DNA from: Arthrobacter sp. S41
GTDB lineage: Bacteria; Actinomycetota; Actinomycetes; Actinomycetales; Micrococcaceae
Direction: 5' to 3'
Assembly (NCBI RefSeq): GCF_004320535.1
Contig: NZ_SIHY01000004.1
Location: 1 to 64,000, forward strand
Length of the DNA stretch: 64,000 nucleotides
Below the pieces are notes generated by a model. That model was not told where the DNA came from. It worked only from the letters and a program-made list of their open reading frames with translations, and made no database searches. Below, piece after piece: positions 9,119-17,480 of this stretch (position 1 is its first letter; the number at the start of each line of letters is the position of its first letter). A program made the translations under genes and the position numbers.

Positions 9119-9898
9119 ATGGCGGCAGAAAACGAGAAGTCCGAGACACCCAATGGCATGAGGTCATTAACCAGAGCTATTGCCGTATTCGAGCAGATTC
9201 AGCGCTATGAGCACCCTCGGCGCCTGAGCACCATCGCTGCCGATATGGGCATGAGCTCGCCAACCACACTTCGGATCTTGCGAGTACTTCAGGAAGCAGG
9301 CCTCGTCAGCCAGACCGACAAGAGCTACCGATTGGGCCCAGCGGTGCTCCCTGCGGCCCGCGTCTTCCTGGAAAACGATCCCTTGCCGCGAGTTGCCCAG
9401 CCGATCCTTCAGCAACTTTCTCAAGCCACGAAGCTGACAGCTTCGCTGTACACCCGTCTGGGCAGTGAGCGAGTTTTGGTTGAACGCGTGGTGGGCGAAA
9501 GTTCCCTAGGTTACAACCTCCCGCAGGGACGACGCCTTCCACTAACGGCCGGCGCGGCCGGACGCATTTTCTTGCTTGGCGCAGACGACGATGAGCTAAC
9601 GCAGATTGCCGAGACGTCTCGACGCCTGCATTACGAAGCAGAGGACTTTGACCTCTTGGCCATCAAGGACCGCGCCCCCAACACCGATGCCAACTACGCC
9701 ATCTCCGAGGATGAGCGTGCCCTTGGCATTATCTCGATTGCCGCCGCCATTCCATCTCGCCAAGGCCCACCAACCGAGGCACTCTCCTTGACCGGCCCCA
9801 TCCACACGCTTACCCGCGAAGCCCTGGAAACTCGGGCTCCGGAACTCCTTCAGGCCGCTCGTCGCTTGTCCGATCTTCTAGCAAGCAGCGTCTACTAA
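9119..9898 (+). CDS. IclR family transcriptional regulator
   Basis: The 259-residue product has an N-terminal winged helix-turn-helix (about residues 13-75, with LRILRVLQEAGLVSQ as recognition region) and a C-terminal IclR effector domain (about 85-255). It sits between the divergent tctBAC and the aldolase/permease operon, so it probably senses the imported acid or a breakdown product and controls both. TAGAAT at 9107-9112 ends six bases before the ATG and there is no clear ribosome site, which suggests a leaderless transcript. Confidence 0.88.
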   Translation: MAAENEKSETPNGMRSLTRAIAVFEQIQRYEHPRRLSTIAADMGMSSPTTLRILRVLQEAGLVSQTDKSYRLGPAVLPAARVFLENDPLPRVAQPILQQLSQATKLTASLYTRLGSERVLVERVVGESSLGYNLPQGRRLPLTAGAAGRIFLLGADDDELTQIAETSRRLHYEAEDFDLLAIKDRAPNTDANYAISEDERALGIISIAAAIPSRQGPPTEALSLTGPIHTLTREALETRAPELLQAARRLSDLLASSVY

Positions 9899-9912
9899 GG
9901 CAATAACCAACC

Positions 9913-9943
9913 CAATCAGGCGCGTGAATCACGCGCCTGATTG
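9913..9943 (+). terminator. Terminator hairpin after iclR
   Basis: Perfect 15-bp arms (9913-9927 and 9929-9943), GC-rich in the middle, follow the iclR stop by 14 bases. There is no T-run, as is common in actinobacteria. The rest of the gap up to 10134 should hold the promoter of the aldolase operon; a GTGTGAAAC ... GTTTCACGC inverted pair lies around 10061-10115 but is too widely spaced for a firm operator call. Confidence 0.65.
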
Positions 9944-10134
9944 TCGTGCCCAGAATTTCCGACACTTTTGGCGCCCTCTGCGCGAAACACAATTTCCCAC
10001 ACCTTGACACTGTGACGCAGCCCATGCCATGATTCCGTACATCATCAAGAAATTGCGTAGTGTGAAACTATAGAACGTCTACTGAAATTAACTCAGTTGT
10101 TTCACGCTCACCCCAGATTTGGGATAGGTGCCCC

Positions 10135-10758
10135 ATGAATCAATCGACACAGTCTCTTTGCGTCGCACAATCTGTCATCAATCGACTTGCCGCGCTTCCT
10201 GCCGCCAACATCGGCGATGCCATGCAGCGACTAGGAATTGCTTCGGCGGACATCCAAGCAGTGTGGGATGGCGCTAAAATTTCCGGACCTGCCTACACGG
10301 TATGGGTGGCCCCAGGCGACAATGCCGGAATCCATGAAGCGCTCAAACATGTTCAGCCCGGCGAAGTCATCGTTGTCAACGGCGGTGGTTATACCGACCG
10401 CGCACTGCTCGGAGAGCTTATCGGCGAGCGCGCAATATCCAAGGGTGTCGCGGGATTTGCCGTCGACGGGGCGGTTCGGGATGCGGTGGATCTCGGCGAA
10501 ATCAATCTTCCGGTCTTTGCTCGAGCTACTAGCCCCGCCGGCCCCTACAAGAATGGTCCCTTCGAAGTTAACGGAACCATCGCCTTTGGCGGTGTTGCCG
10601 TCTCGCCGGGAGACATTGTCGTCGGAGACTCGGACGGATTGGTCATCATCCCGGCAGAACGCGCCAAGGACATCGCCACCGCTGCCGAAGCCGTGAACCT
10701 TGACGAGTCACAGCGCCGCGCAGCCATTCTTGCTGACCGCAAAATCTCCCATTCCTAA
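10135..10758 (+). CDS. RraA-like protein, probable 4-carboxy-4-hydroxy-2-oxoadipate-type aldolase
   Basis: The 207-residue product belongs to the RraA / class II pyruvate aldolase fold: AANIGDAMQRLG near the start, VVNGGGYTDRALLGELIGERA in the middle and GVAGFAVDGAVRDAVDL, which carries the metal- and pyruvate-binding Arg-Asp pair. Proteins of this length in catabolic clusters are often HMG/CHA aldolases or oxaloacetate decarboxylases. The older name 'demethylmenaquinone methyltransferase' for this family is wrong. It is the first gene of a plus-strand operon with a dehydrogenase, a permease and a cyclase, which supports a role in acid breakdown. Confidence 0.8.
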   Translation: MNQSTQSLCVAQSVINRLAALPAANIGDAMQRLGIASADIQAVWDGAKISGPAYTVWVAPGDNAGIHEALKHVQPGEVIVVNGGGYTDRALLGELIGERAISKGVAGFAVDGAVRDAVDLGEINLPVFARATSPAGPYKNGPFEVNGTIAFGGVAVSPGDIVVGDSDGLVIIPAERAKDIATAAEAVNLDESQRRAAILADRKISHS

Positions 10759-10778
10759 TAATCTAAGGTCCTCATACT

Positions 10779-11555
10779 ATGAAATGTGCACTCATCGGAC
10801 TCGGTGAAGTCGGACAGACTTATGCTGCCGCGCTGCTCGAAGCTGGTCACGAGATCACCGGCTACGATCCGTTTATCAATCATGCCCCGCAGGGCGCGCA
10901 ATTAGCGCAGTCAGCTGCCCAAGCAGTTAAGGATGCAGACATGGTTTTGGTTCTGACCGGCGCCGGCGCCGCACCAAAGGTCGCGCAGGAATGCTTACCG
11001 GTGATGAAGCCAGGATCTGGTTACGCGGATCTGACCAGTTCATCCCCCAAGGTCATGGAAGACTTGGGTGCCACCTCGGGCCAGGTCAACTTCATCGATG
11101 TCGCCATCCTTGGACCCGTTATTGCCCAGGGTGCAAAAACTCCGCTGATGGCTAGTGGCCAGGGAGCTGAGGACTTTGCCGATCTGCTCAAGTCTGTGGG
11201 AGCACCGGTCGAAGTCGTAGCAGGCGGACCGGGCAGCGCCATGGCCCACAAGTTGCTACGCAGCGTCTTCACCAAGGGTCTTGCATCCGTGGTGATTGAA
11301 GCCGTTCACGCAGGCGCCGCTGCAGGACTTGAACCATGGATCCGAACAGAAATCTCTACAATGCTTGCCGGTGACGGACAGGCAACCATCGACCGGTTCC
11401 TTAGCGGCACCGCCAAACACGCGGTACGTCGCGCGGCAGAAATGCGCTCGACCGGCGGGTACTTGGAAGACCTAGGCGTCCCACACGAAATGTCTGACGC
11501 CTCGGCCAGTGCAATGGAGCGCATGACCATCGATACTAAAATGACAGCTGGCTAG
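10779..11555 (+). CDS. NAD(P)-dependent dehydrogenase, 6-phosphogluconate/3-hydroxyisobutyrate-like with DUF1932 domain
   Basis: The 258-residue product starts with the Rossmann motif IGLGEVGQTYAAALLEAGH and a DPF turn, followed by the YADLTSSSP and GPVIAQG segments of beta-hydroxyacid dehydrogenases. The C-terminal half (about 170-258, with MAHKLLRSVFTKGLASVVIEA) is the helical DUF1932 domain; the lysine there is in the usual catalytic position. It follows the aldolase gene by 20 bases and likely oxidises or reduces a hydroxy acid intermediate. The substrate is not identifiable. Confidence 0.8.
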   Translation: MKCALIGLGEVGQTYAAALLEAGHEITGYDPFINHAPQGAQLAQSAAQAVKDADMVLVLTGAGAAPKVAQECLPVMKPGSGYADLTSSSPKVMEDLGATSGQVNFIDVAILGPVIAQGAKTPLMASGQGAEDFADLLKSVGAPVEVVAGGPGSAMAHKLLRSVFTKGLASVVIEAVHAGAAAGLEPWIRTEISTMLAGDGQATIDRFLSGTAKHAVRRAAEMRSTGGYLEDLGVPHEMSDASASAMERMTIDTKMTAG

Positions 11556-11587
11556 CAGCGACGCTAGCAAGCTTGGAAGGAAACAGC

Positions 11588-12925
11588 ATGATTGGCATCT
11601 GGGCGCTAGGCGTCTACCTCGCGGTCATCATCGTTTGGACGGTGCTAATGCGCCGTAACGTCGGTGAAGCGATGATTCTTGGCTTCGTTGTGGCCGCAGC
11701 GTTCAGTGGCAGCCAGATGCTGTCCGTTGGTTGGGCCGCACTCTATGAGGCGCTCACCGACGAAATCGTCTATGCAACAGTGATCTTCGTATTCATGGGC
11801 TACCTGCTTGAACGAGCCGGAGTCATGGAACGCATGATCAACCTGCTGGACTCGTTGATCGGTGGCAGTAAGGGCGGAGCCGCCTACGTGTCCACGGTAT
11901 CCTCGGCCGGTTTGGGTAGCATCGTGCACAATCAGGCGGCCATCGCCGCAACCGTTGGATCGATTACCATCCCGTGGATGGAACGCTCAAAGATCGACCG
12001 CCCTACCGCAGCCACCATCGTGGCCGGTAACGCGGGCATGGGAATCACTTTCCCGTTCAGTGCTTCAATGTTTGTTCTTGTTGGTTCCTCCACCGTTGGC
12101 CCTTTGCTCTCAGCCAATGAGTTGCTGGTCCCCTTGATTTTTGGTGGGCTTTGGTGCGTGGCGCATCGACTGGTTGTGACCTATCTTTTGGTTCGCCGCA
12201 GCGGCGCCCAAACCACACCCACCGAACAGCGCCAGCAACTATCGGTGGCTTTTAGGCAAGGGTGGAGCACCCTACTGCTCTTTGTCGGTGTTGCCATTCC
12301 GATGATCATCACCAGCGGTGCCATCGCCGAGGCACTGAGCAATTACACCCAAACCAACGTGGCCAAAGCGATCAGCCCGATCTTCTGGATCCCCATCGCG
12401 TTGATCGTCATGGGATTGCTGCTCGGATTGAGCAAATTGCCACGCAGCCTCAAGGCCTGGTCATCCATGCTTGAGGACTCCATCCCCCGCTTTGGCATTG
12501 TCGGAATTACTGTGCTCTTCGCCTTTGCCGGCGCCAACGCCCTGGCCAGCACCGGATTGCCGGAGCAACTCACCACGGTGTTGAACCAGCTTTCACTGCC
12601 GGTGTGGCTGCTCGCCCTGGTGATTGGGTTAATCGTCATTGCTGTGGCGGCTCCGTTGTCCTCAACAGCAACCATGGCCGCGGTGGGCACCGTGGGAGTG
12701 GCCGCCCTTGTGGCCGCCGGAGTCCCGGCGCCGACCGCTGCCGTTGCTGTGCTGGTATTTTCCTCCTGCGAAGCGGCGGTTCCCCCGGGTGGAGCTCCGT
12801 TGTACGTTGCCTGCGGTATTGCCGGGGTCAACCCGTACAGCACCTTCCGTTCCATGATGCTGTTCTACGCAGTGCCGTTGCTGGCCATTGGTATGTTGAT
12901 CGCATCCGGAATCCTGCCGGTCTAA
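11588..12925 (+). CDS. TRAP-type large permease (DctM-like)
   Basis: The 445-residue integral membrane protein has about 11-12 hydrophobic segments. Its layout resembles TRAP / ion-transporter superfamily large subunits, with two re-entrant-like glycine-rich regions (GNAGMGITFPFS near 150 and PLSSTATMAAVGTVGVAALVAAGVP near 360) and an ERAGVMERM loop. ATG 11588 follows GGAAGGAAAC; an in-frame TTG at 11573 is rejected. No DctP binding protein is near, and the only partner is the 82-residue protein that follows. It may therefore act as a secondary carrier for the substrate of this operon. Confidence 0.75.
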   Translation: MIGIWALGVYLAVIIVWTVLMRRNVGEAMILGFVVAAAFSGSQMLSVGWAALYEALTDEIVYATVIFVFMGYLLERAGVMERMINLLDSLIGGSKGGAAYVSTVSSAGLGSIVHNQAAIAATVGSITIPWMERSKIDRPTAATIVAGNAGMGITFPFSASMFVLVGSSTVGPLLSANELLVPLIFGGLWCVAHRLVVTYLLVRRSGAQTTPTEQRQQLSVAFRQGWSTLLLFVGVAIPMIITSGAIAEALSNYTQTNVAKAISPIFWIPIALIVMGLLLGLSKLPRSLKAWSSMLEDSIPRFGIVGITVLFAFAGANALASTGLPEQLTTVLNQLSLPVWLLALVIGLIVIAVAAPLSSTATMAAVGTVGVAALVAAGVPAPTAAVAVLVFSSCEAAVPPGGAPLYVACGIAGVNPYSTFRSMMLFYAVPLLAIGMLIASGILPV

Positions 12926-12939
12926 AAGGAAACGAAAAA

Positions 12940-13188
12940 ATGTATCAACTTATACTTCGAAAAACCTTTGTCGCCTCCCTGGCACTGGCCCTGTGCGGCG
13001 GAATCGTCTTTGTCCTGTTACAGCTCGCCGGAATGATCTTCGGCAGTGCACTCTTGCTGACCGGCCCCAACGCGGTGTTCAAAACGGTACTTTGTATCTG
13101 TGCATCTATTGCCTCAATCGCCGCCTATCTATTGCTCCATGTGGGCTCCACCCCGGTGAAATATGCACAGGAGAACTCATCAAAATGA
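12940..13188 (+). CDS. Small two-helix membrane protein, possible accessory subunit of the upstream permease
   Basis: The 82-residue product has two clear transmembrane segments (about residues 10-34 and 46-68) and a short polar tail. AAAGGA lies about ten bases before ATG 12940. It starts 15 bases after the permease stop, and its own stop overlaps the next start (ATGA at 13185-13188), so it is translated as part of the operon. It is shorter than DctQ (four helices) and I do not recognise a family. A role as a small permease subunit is inferred from position only. Confidence 0.65.
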   Translation: MYQLILRKTFVASLALALCGGIVFVLLQLAGMIFGSALLLTGPNAVFKTVLCICASIASIAAYLLLHVGSTPVKYAQENSSK

Positions 13189-14156
13189 GCAAGTACCCCA
13201 CTCGTGCCGAGCTAAAACAACGCCCGGGAATCCTTGCCGGTACCTCATGGGACCTATTTAGCTCCCCGTCTGCTGGCGCCCCCGACAAGATTGATGCGGC
13301 CAAACGTATTCAGGCGGCCACATCGGTCCGCTTGGGAGAAACCTTTGGGCTGGACTATCCGATTGATGCGTTTTCGTCTGGCATGTCTAAAACCCGAGGC
13401 GCTGCAGAGCACCACATTTTTGGCAATCATCCGGCCCATCGTGATGACTACTTGGACAGCTTTTACCTTCAAGGCTCCTCGCAGATCGATGGACTGCGCC
13501 ACCGCCGTTCGGATGAAGTCGGCTTCTACAATGGGGTGCCCGACGAAAAGATCATTGTGGGTACCAGCGAACTGGGCATCCAATACTGGTCGGATCAGCC
13601 CATCGTGACCCGTGGCGTGATGATCGACCTGGACGGGTTTGCTCAATCCCAGGGCCATCAACTTGATCATGCCAACGGGGAGCAGATCCCGCTTTCCCGG
13701 CTCCTTGAGGCCATAAGCCACCATGGAATCTCACTGGAACAAGGCGACGCGTTGATGGTTCACACCGGCTGGAGCGAATGGTTCTTAGCGCTATCCCCGG
13801 AGGGAAAATCCCGACAACGTGACTCAGGCAAAGCCACCGGGTTGGTGCAATCCGAAGAACTACTAGACTGGGCGTGGGATTCGGGATTGAGCATCCTGGC
13901 GGCCGATAACTTCGCCGTGGAGTGCCTGCCACCGGTGGCCAACTCCCCCTTCATCAGCACGGCCCCCAATGATCGCGGAATGATGCACCAAGAGTTTTTG
14001 GCAAAGCTCGGCCTCCCGCTTGGAGAGCTTTGGCGTTTGGGACCATTGGCCCGACGCATGAGCCAGCTGAAGAGGTGGGATTGCCTACTGACCATTAAGC
14101 CACTGAATGTTATTGGCGGCACCGGATCCCCAGCCAACGCCACCGCGGTCTTTTAA
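13185..14156 (+). CDS. Cyclase family protein (kynurenine formamidase-like metal hydrolase)
   Basis: The 323-residue product matches the PF04199 cyclase fold in its larger variant, where the HxGTHxDxxxH metal site reads GSSQIDGLRHRR (about residues 97-108). A later GDALMVHTGWSEW segment is also typical. Members open amide or lactone rings or dehydrate polyketide-like acids using a divalent metal. The start ATG overlaps the previous stop, so it is coupled. As last gene of the aldolase operon it probably opens a cyclic or amide intermediate; the substrate is unknown. Confidence 0.8.
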   Translation: MSKYPTRAELKQRPGILAGTSWDLFSSPSAGAPDKIDAAKRIQAATSVRLGETFGLDYPIDAFSSGMSKTRGAAEHHIFGNHPAHRDDYLDSFYLQGSSQIDGLRHRRSDEVGFYNGVPDEKIIVGTSELGIQYWSDQPIVTRGVMIDLDGFAQSQGHQLDHANGEQIPLSRLLEAISHHGISLEQGDALMVHTGWSEWFLALSPEGKSRQRDSGKATGLVQSEELLDWAWDSGLSILAADNFAVECLPPVANSPFISTAPNDRGMMHQEFLAKLGLPLGELWRLGPLARRMSQLKRWDCLLTIKPLNVIGGTGSPANATAVF

Positions 14157-14160
14157 ACCC

Positions 14161-14206
14161 AAAAGTCTCGCGCACTACCAAAGCAGTGCACGAGACTTTT
14201 GATTTT
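14161..14206 (+). terminator. Terminator of the aldolase-cyclase operon
   Basis: Arms 14161-14176 and 14185-14200 pair with one mismatch and are followed by GATTTTTT. It lies between two convergent operons. Confidence 0.85.
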
Positions 14207-14219
14207 TTGCTGGTTCTAA

Positions 14220-15890
14220 CTACAGCGCCTTCGGTCCGAATTCGGCCAAGAACTGACCCGGACCCGGGTTGGCTGGCGCGTCCGAGCCACCAAGGTGCTG
14301 AAGTACGCCCCACACGGCATTCAGTCCGGTGGTCACCGCGCCTTCGGCCCAGCCAGCGGTCCACGACACGTCGTCTCCCGCAAGGAAGATGCCGCGGTGA
14401 CCGGCAGCCATCTTTTGCTGGTCAAAGTGCGTGTAGAGACGCTGCTGGTAGCGGTAATGGCCCGGCAGGTTGGCCTTAAACGCACCCATGAAGTTCGGAT
14501 CGGACTCCCACGATACGGTGATTGGCTGGCCCACAATGTGGCTACGGATATCCACACCCGGGTAGATCTTCTCCAGTGAGTGCAGCATCAGTTCCATGCG
14601 GCGTTGCGCCGACAGGGAGAGCCACTTGAGCGCATCATCGTTCCAGGTGTAGGAAAGCAGGATGACCGCGGGCTGATCCTCCCCGTTATCTAGCAGGTAG
14701 GTGGCGCGGTTCAGCCGGTCGGTGAGCGTCATGGACATCAGGTGCTCCCCGGTCACCGGGTCGCGGTCCTTCCAGAACGGGCGGTCCACCATCACGAAGG
14801 TTTTTGAGGACTGCATGTAGTGGCTGCGCTCGATCGCGGTCCACAGTTCGGCTGGGAAGAGCTCCTCGTCGGTGTCGATCCCGGTGGACAGCAACCAGGA
14901 CTGCACGGTGGAAACCACGGCGCCAAATTCTGCGGTGCGACCAAATCGTTCGGTCACCTCAATGGTGTTAGCCCCGTTAAAGCCTGGGTTTTGGGTGCGG
15001 TACACCTTGGAGACCGCACCGCGTGGCGCGCCGCCGTGCAGCGAGGACAGGGAAGTGCCTTCTGGCCAATGCGCCATCTTTTGTGGTGCGTGATTCCATA
15101 GCGCCTCGGGCAGTTTGGCCGCGCCGCCGGTGATGCCGCGGTGGTAGTCATCGGCGTCGGTATACACCACGCGCAGGATTTCCAGGATCGAGTTGGGGAA
15201 GTCGGTGTCCCAACCGCCTGAGCCGAAGCCCACCTGGCCAAAGGCTTCGCGGTGCTCAAAGCCGGCCTCCTTGAAGGCCTTGGAGTTGGCGATGAAGCCG
15301 TAGAAGCTTTCCTCGTCGAACTCTTCAAGCGTCGAGTCCCACAAGGCCTTGATGGTGGCGGTATCGCGGTCGCGGATGGCCTGCTGCATCTGCTCAAAGT
15401 GGGCGTCTTCGCGCAGGGCCTGCTTCCACGCCTCGGCCACTTCTTGGTAGAAGACCGGCAAATCGGCGGCGTCTTCTACGTAGATTTTCTGTCCCTTAAG
15501 CTCGATCACCGTGGAGTCGGTGGGCTCGGCCAGCGGGTTCGGGAAGTCGTAGGTATCCAGCTCAAGCAGCTCGATGTAGTGGTAGAGCGCCTTGCTGGAG
15601 ACCGGGAAGCGCATGCCGCCCAGATCGCAGGTGATCTGCGGGGCTGCGGCGAAGCTGGCGGTGCGCAGTCGCCCACCGATCGAATCGGCCTCATAAACTA
15701 CTGGCTTCAGGCCCAGCTTCATCAGTTCATAAGCGGTCACCAGACCCGAAAGTCCGGCGCCGATCACGGCCACCTCGGTGCCGTACAGCGCTTCGGGCAC
15801 TGAACCCAGCCCGGCCTCGTTGGCTACAAATCTGTCGTAGCTGAACGGGAAGTCGGGGTTAAGCATGGTGATGGGGTTGCTGGTATTCAT
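14220..15890 (-). CDS. Flavin-dependent amine / L-amino acid oxidase
   Basis: The 556-residue product has the N-terminal FAD motif VAVIGAGLSGLVTAYELMKLG (about residues 38-58), then VVYEADSIGGRLRT and DLGGMRFPVSSKALYHYIELL, the signatures of flavin monoamine oxidases / L-amino acid oxidases. A C-terminal GIFLAGDDVSWTAGWAEGAV segment closes the FAD site. ATG 15890 follows the permease stop by two bases with AGGA upstream. An open frame extending to 16433 is an artefact overlapping the permease. It oxidises an amino acid or amine to the keto/aldehyde product with H2O2 release; the permease gene upstream should import the substrate. Confidence 0.85.
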   Translation of the reverse strand: MNTSNPITMLNPDFPFSYDRFVANEAGLGSVPEALYGTEVAVIGAGLSGLVTAYELMKLGLKPVVYEADSIGGRLRTASFAAAPQITCDLGGMRFPVSSKALYHYIELLELDTYDFPNPLAEPTDSTVIELKGQKIYVEDAADLPVFYQEVAEAWKQALREDAHFEQMQQAIRDRDTATIKALWDSTLEEFDEESFYGFIANSKAFKEAGFEHREAFGQVGFGSGGWDTDFPNSILEILRVVYTDADDYHRGITGGAAKLPEALWNHAPQKMAHWPEGTSLSSLHGGAPRGAVSKVYRTQNPGFNGANTIEVTERFGRTAEFGAVVSTVQSWLLSTGIDTDEELFPAELWTAIERSHYMQSSKTFVMVDRPFWKDRDPVTGEHLMSMTLTDRLNRATYLLDNGEDQPAVILLSYTWNDDALKWLSLSAQRRMELMLHSLEKIYPGVDIRSHIVGQPITVSWESDPNFMGAFKANLPGHYRYQQRLYTHFDQQKMAAGHRGIFLAGDDVSWTAGWAEGAVTTGLNAVWGVLQHLGGSDAPANPGPGQFLAEFGPKAL

Positions 15891-15892
15891 TG

Positions 15893-17383
15893 CTAGTCCT
15901 GAGGTAGTTTCGAAAGGTGGCTGTCGATATAGGCCTGCTTGCTTAGTTTGCCCAGCGTTGATCGGCGGCGTCCATAAGCCAGGTAGAGCACGATGCCTAC
16001 CAGCATCCACGCACCGAAGACTACCCAGGTGTGCCAGCTGAGCTGGGTCATCAGGAACAGGCAGGCGAGCACGCCCAAAATCGGGGTGACTGGGTAGAAC
16101 GGCACCTTGAAGGTACGCGGTGCCAGTGGCTGCTTGCGGCGCAGGTACATCACCGAGACGCCCACCAGCGCGAAGGCGAAGAGGGTGCCGATGCTCGTGG
16201 CGTCGGCCAGTGCGCCCAGCGGGATAAAGCCGGCGGTGATCGCCACCAGCACACCGGTAATCACGGTGCCCAGCACCGGGGTGCCGGTGCGGCGCGAAAT
16301 TTTGCCGAAGGCCGCCGGCACTAGTCCGTCGCGGGACATGGACAGCAGGATGCGGGTCTGTCCGTAGAGCACGGTCAGTACCACCGAGGCAATGGCCAGC
16401 ACCGAGGCCAGCGCAAAGACCAGCACCATCCATGGCTGCCCGGTGATTTCGCCGACGATCTGCACCAGGGCAGCTTCGGAGCCTTCAAACCAGGTCCACT
16501 TTCGGGCGCCGACCGCGGAAACCGCCACCAGCACATAGGCCACGGTGACGATCAGCATCGAGAGCATAATGGCTCGTGGCAGATCACGCTTGGGGTTTTT
16601 GGCTTCTTCGCCGGCCGTGGAGGCGGCGTCAAAACCGATGTAGGAGAAGAACACGCTGGAGGCTGCGGCGGTGACGCCGGCTGCGCCCATCGGCAACAGC
16701 GGCTGGAAGTTGCCCGCATCAAAGGCGCTGAAGGCGACGATCGAGAAGAAGATCAGGATGCCGGCCTTGATGATGACCACCACGGTGTTCACGATGGCCG
16801 ATTCGCGCGCTCCACGCATCAAGAGCAAGGTGGCGAGCACCACGACGATCAACGCCGGCAGGTTCACTACCCCACCTTCAGCCGGTCCCCCGGCCAGTGA
16901 AACGGGTAGTTCCAGGCCAAAGGCGCGCAACGCTTCGTTGACATATTCGCCGGCGCCCACGGCCACGGCGGCCACGGACACCGCGTATTCCAGCACCAGA
17001 CACCAACCGCAGATCCAGGCGATGCCTTCACCCATGGTCGCGTAGGTATAGGAGTAGCTGGAACCTGCCACCGGCACCATTCCGGCCATCTCTGCGTAGG
17101 ACACCGCCGAAAGCAGTGCGGTGATGCCAGCGATCACAAAGGAGATCCAGATGGCCGGGCCTGCGATCGGCACCGTGGCGCCAAGAATCACCAGGATGCC
17201 GGTGCCCAGGGTCGCGCCGACACTGATCATGGTCAGCTGCCACATGCCTAGGGTTCGGCGCAGTGTTCCGCCCGATGAGTTTGCTTCGCTCTCGGAGACC
17301 ATCTGCGTGATCGACTTGCGCCGTCGCAGCTGCGGACCGAGGCCGGTGGCTGGCTTGCGCCTGGCTTGTGTCGTGCTGTTCAT
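15893..17383 (-). CDS. APC family amino acid/polyamine permease
   Basis: The 496-residue protein has about 12 transmembrane segments and the APC opening motif GATLGTGILVILGATVPIAGPA after a 45-residue polar N-terminus. The helix 6 region reads SSVFFSYIGFDAASTAGEEAKNPKRDLPRAI, typical of cationic amino acid transporters. ATG 17383 with GAGGA six bases upstream is preferred over GTG 17401. It is co-transcribed with the amine oxidase gene downstream and divergent from pucR, so it most likely imports the oxidase substrate. Confidence 0.88.
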   Translation of the reverse strand: MNSTTQARRKPATGLGPQLRRRKSITQMVSESEANSSGGTLRRTLGMWQLTMISVGATLGTGILVILGATVPIAGPAIWISFVIAGITALLSAVSYAEMAGMVPVAGSSYSYTYATMGEGIAWICGWCLVLEYAVSVAAVAVGAGEYVNEALRAFGLELPVSLAGGPAEGGVVNLPALIVVVLATLLLMRGARESAIVNTVVVIIKAGILIFFSIVAFSAFDAGNFQPLLPMGAAGVTAAASSVFFSYIGFDAASTAGEEAKNPKRDLPRAIMLSMLIVTVAYVLVAVSAVGARKWTWFEGSEAALVQIVGEITGQPWMVLVFALASVLAIASVVLTVLYGQTRILLSMSRDGLVPAAFGKISRRTGTPVLGTVITGVLVAITAGFIPLGALADATSIGTLFAFALVGVSVMYLRRKQPLAPRTFKVPFYPVTPILGVLACLFLMTQLSWHTWVVFGAWMLVGIVLYLAYGRRRSTLGKLSKQAYIDSHLSKLPQD

Positions 17384-17480
17384 CTCGGGTCCTCGCTGCA
17401 CAGTGGGTTTTCTTCTGCCTTCAAGCCTAGATCTGTGATCCGGCTCTCAGCATGGAAGTTTTGAACTAAAATATTTTCCT

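Noticed and set aside
14220-16433. 737-residue open frame as amine oxidase with a long N-terminal extension
   Set aside because: The extra part overlaps the APC permease in another frame and has no domain; ATG 15890 with AGGA gives the normal oxidase length.
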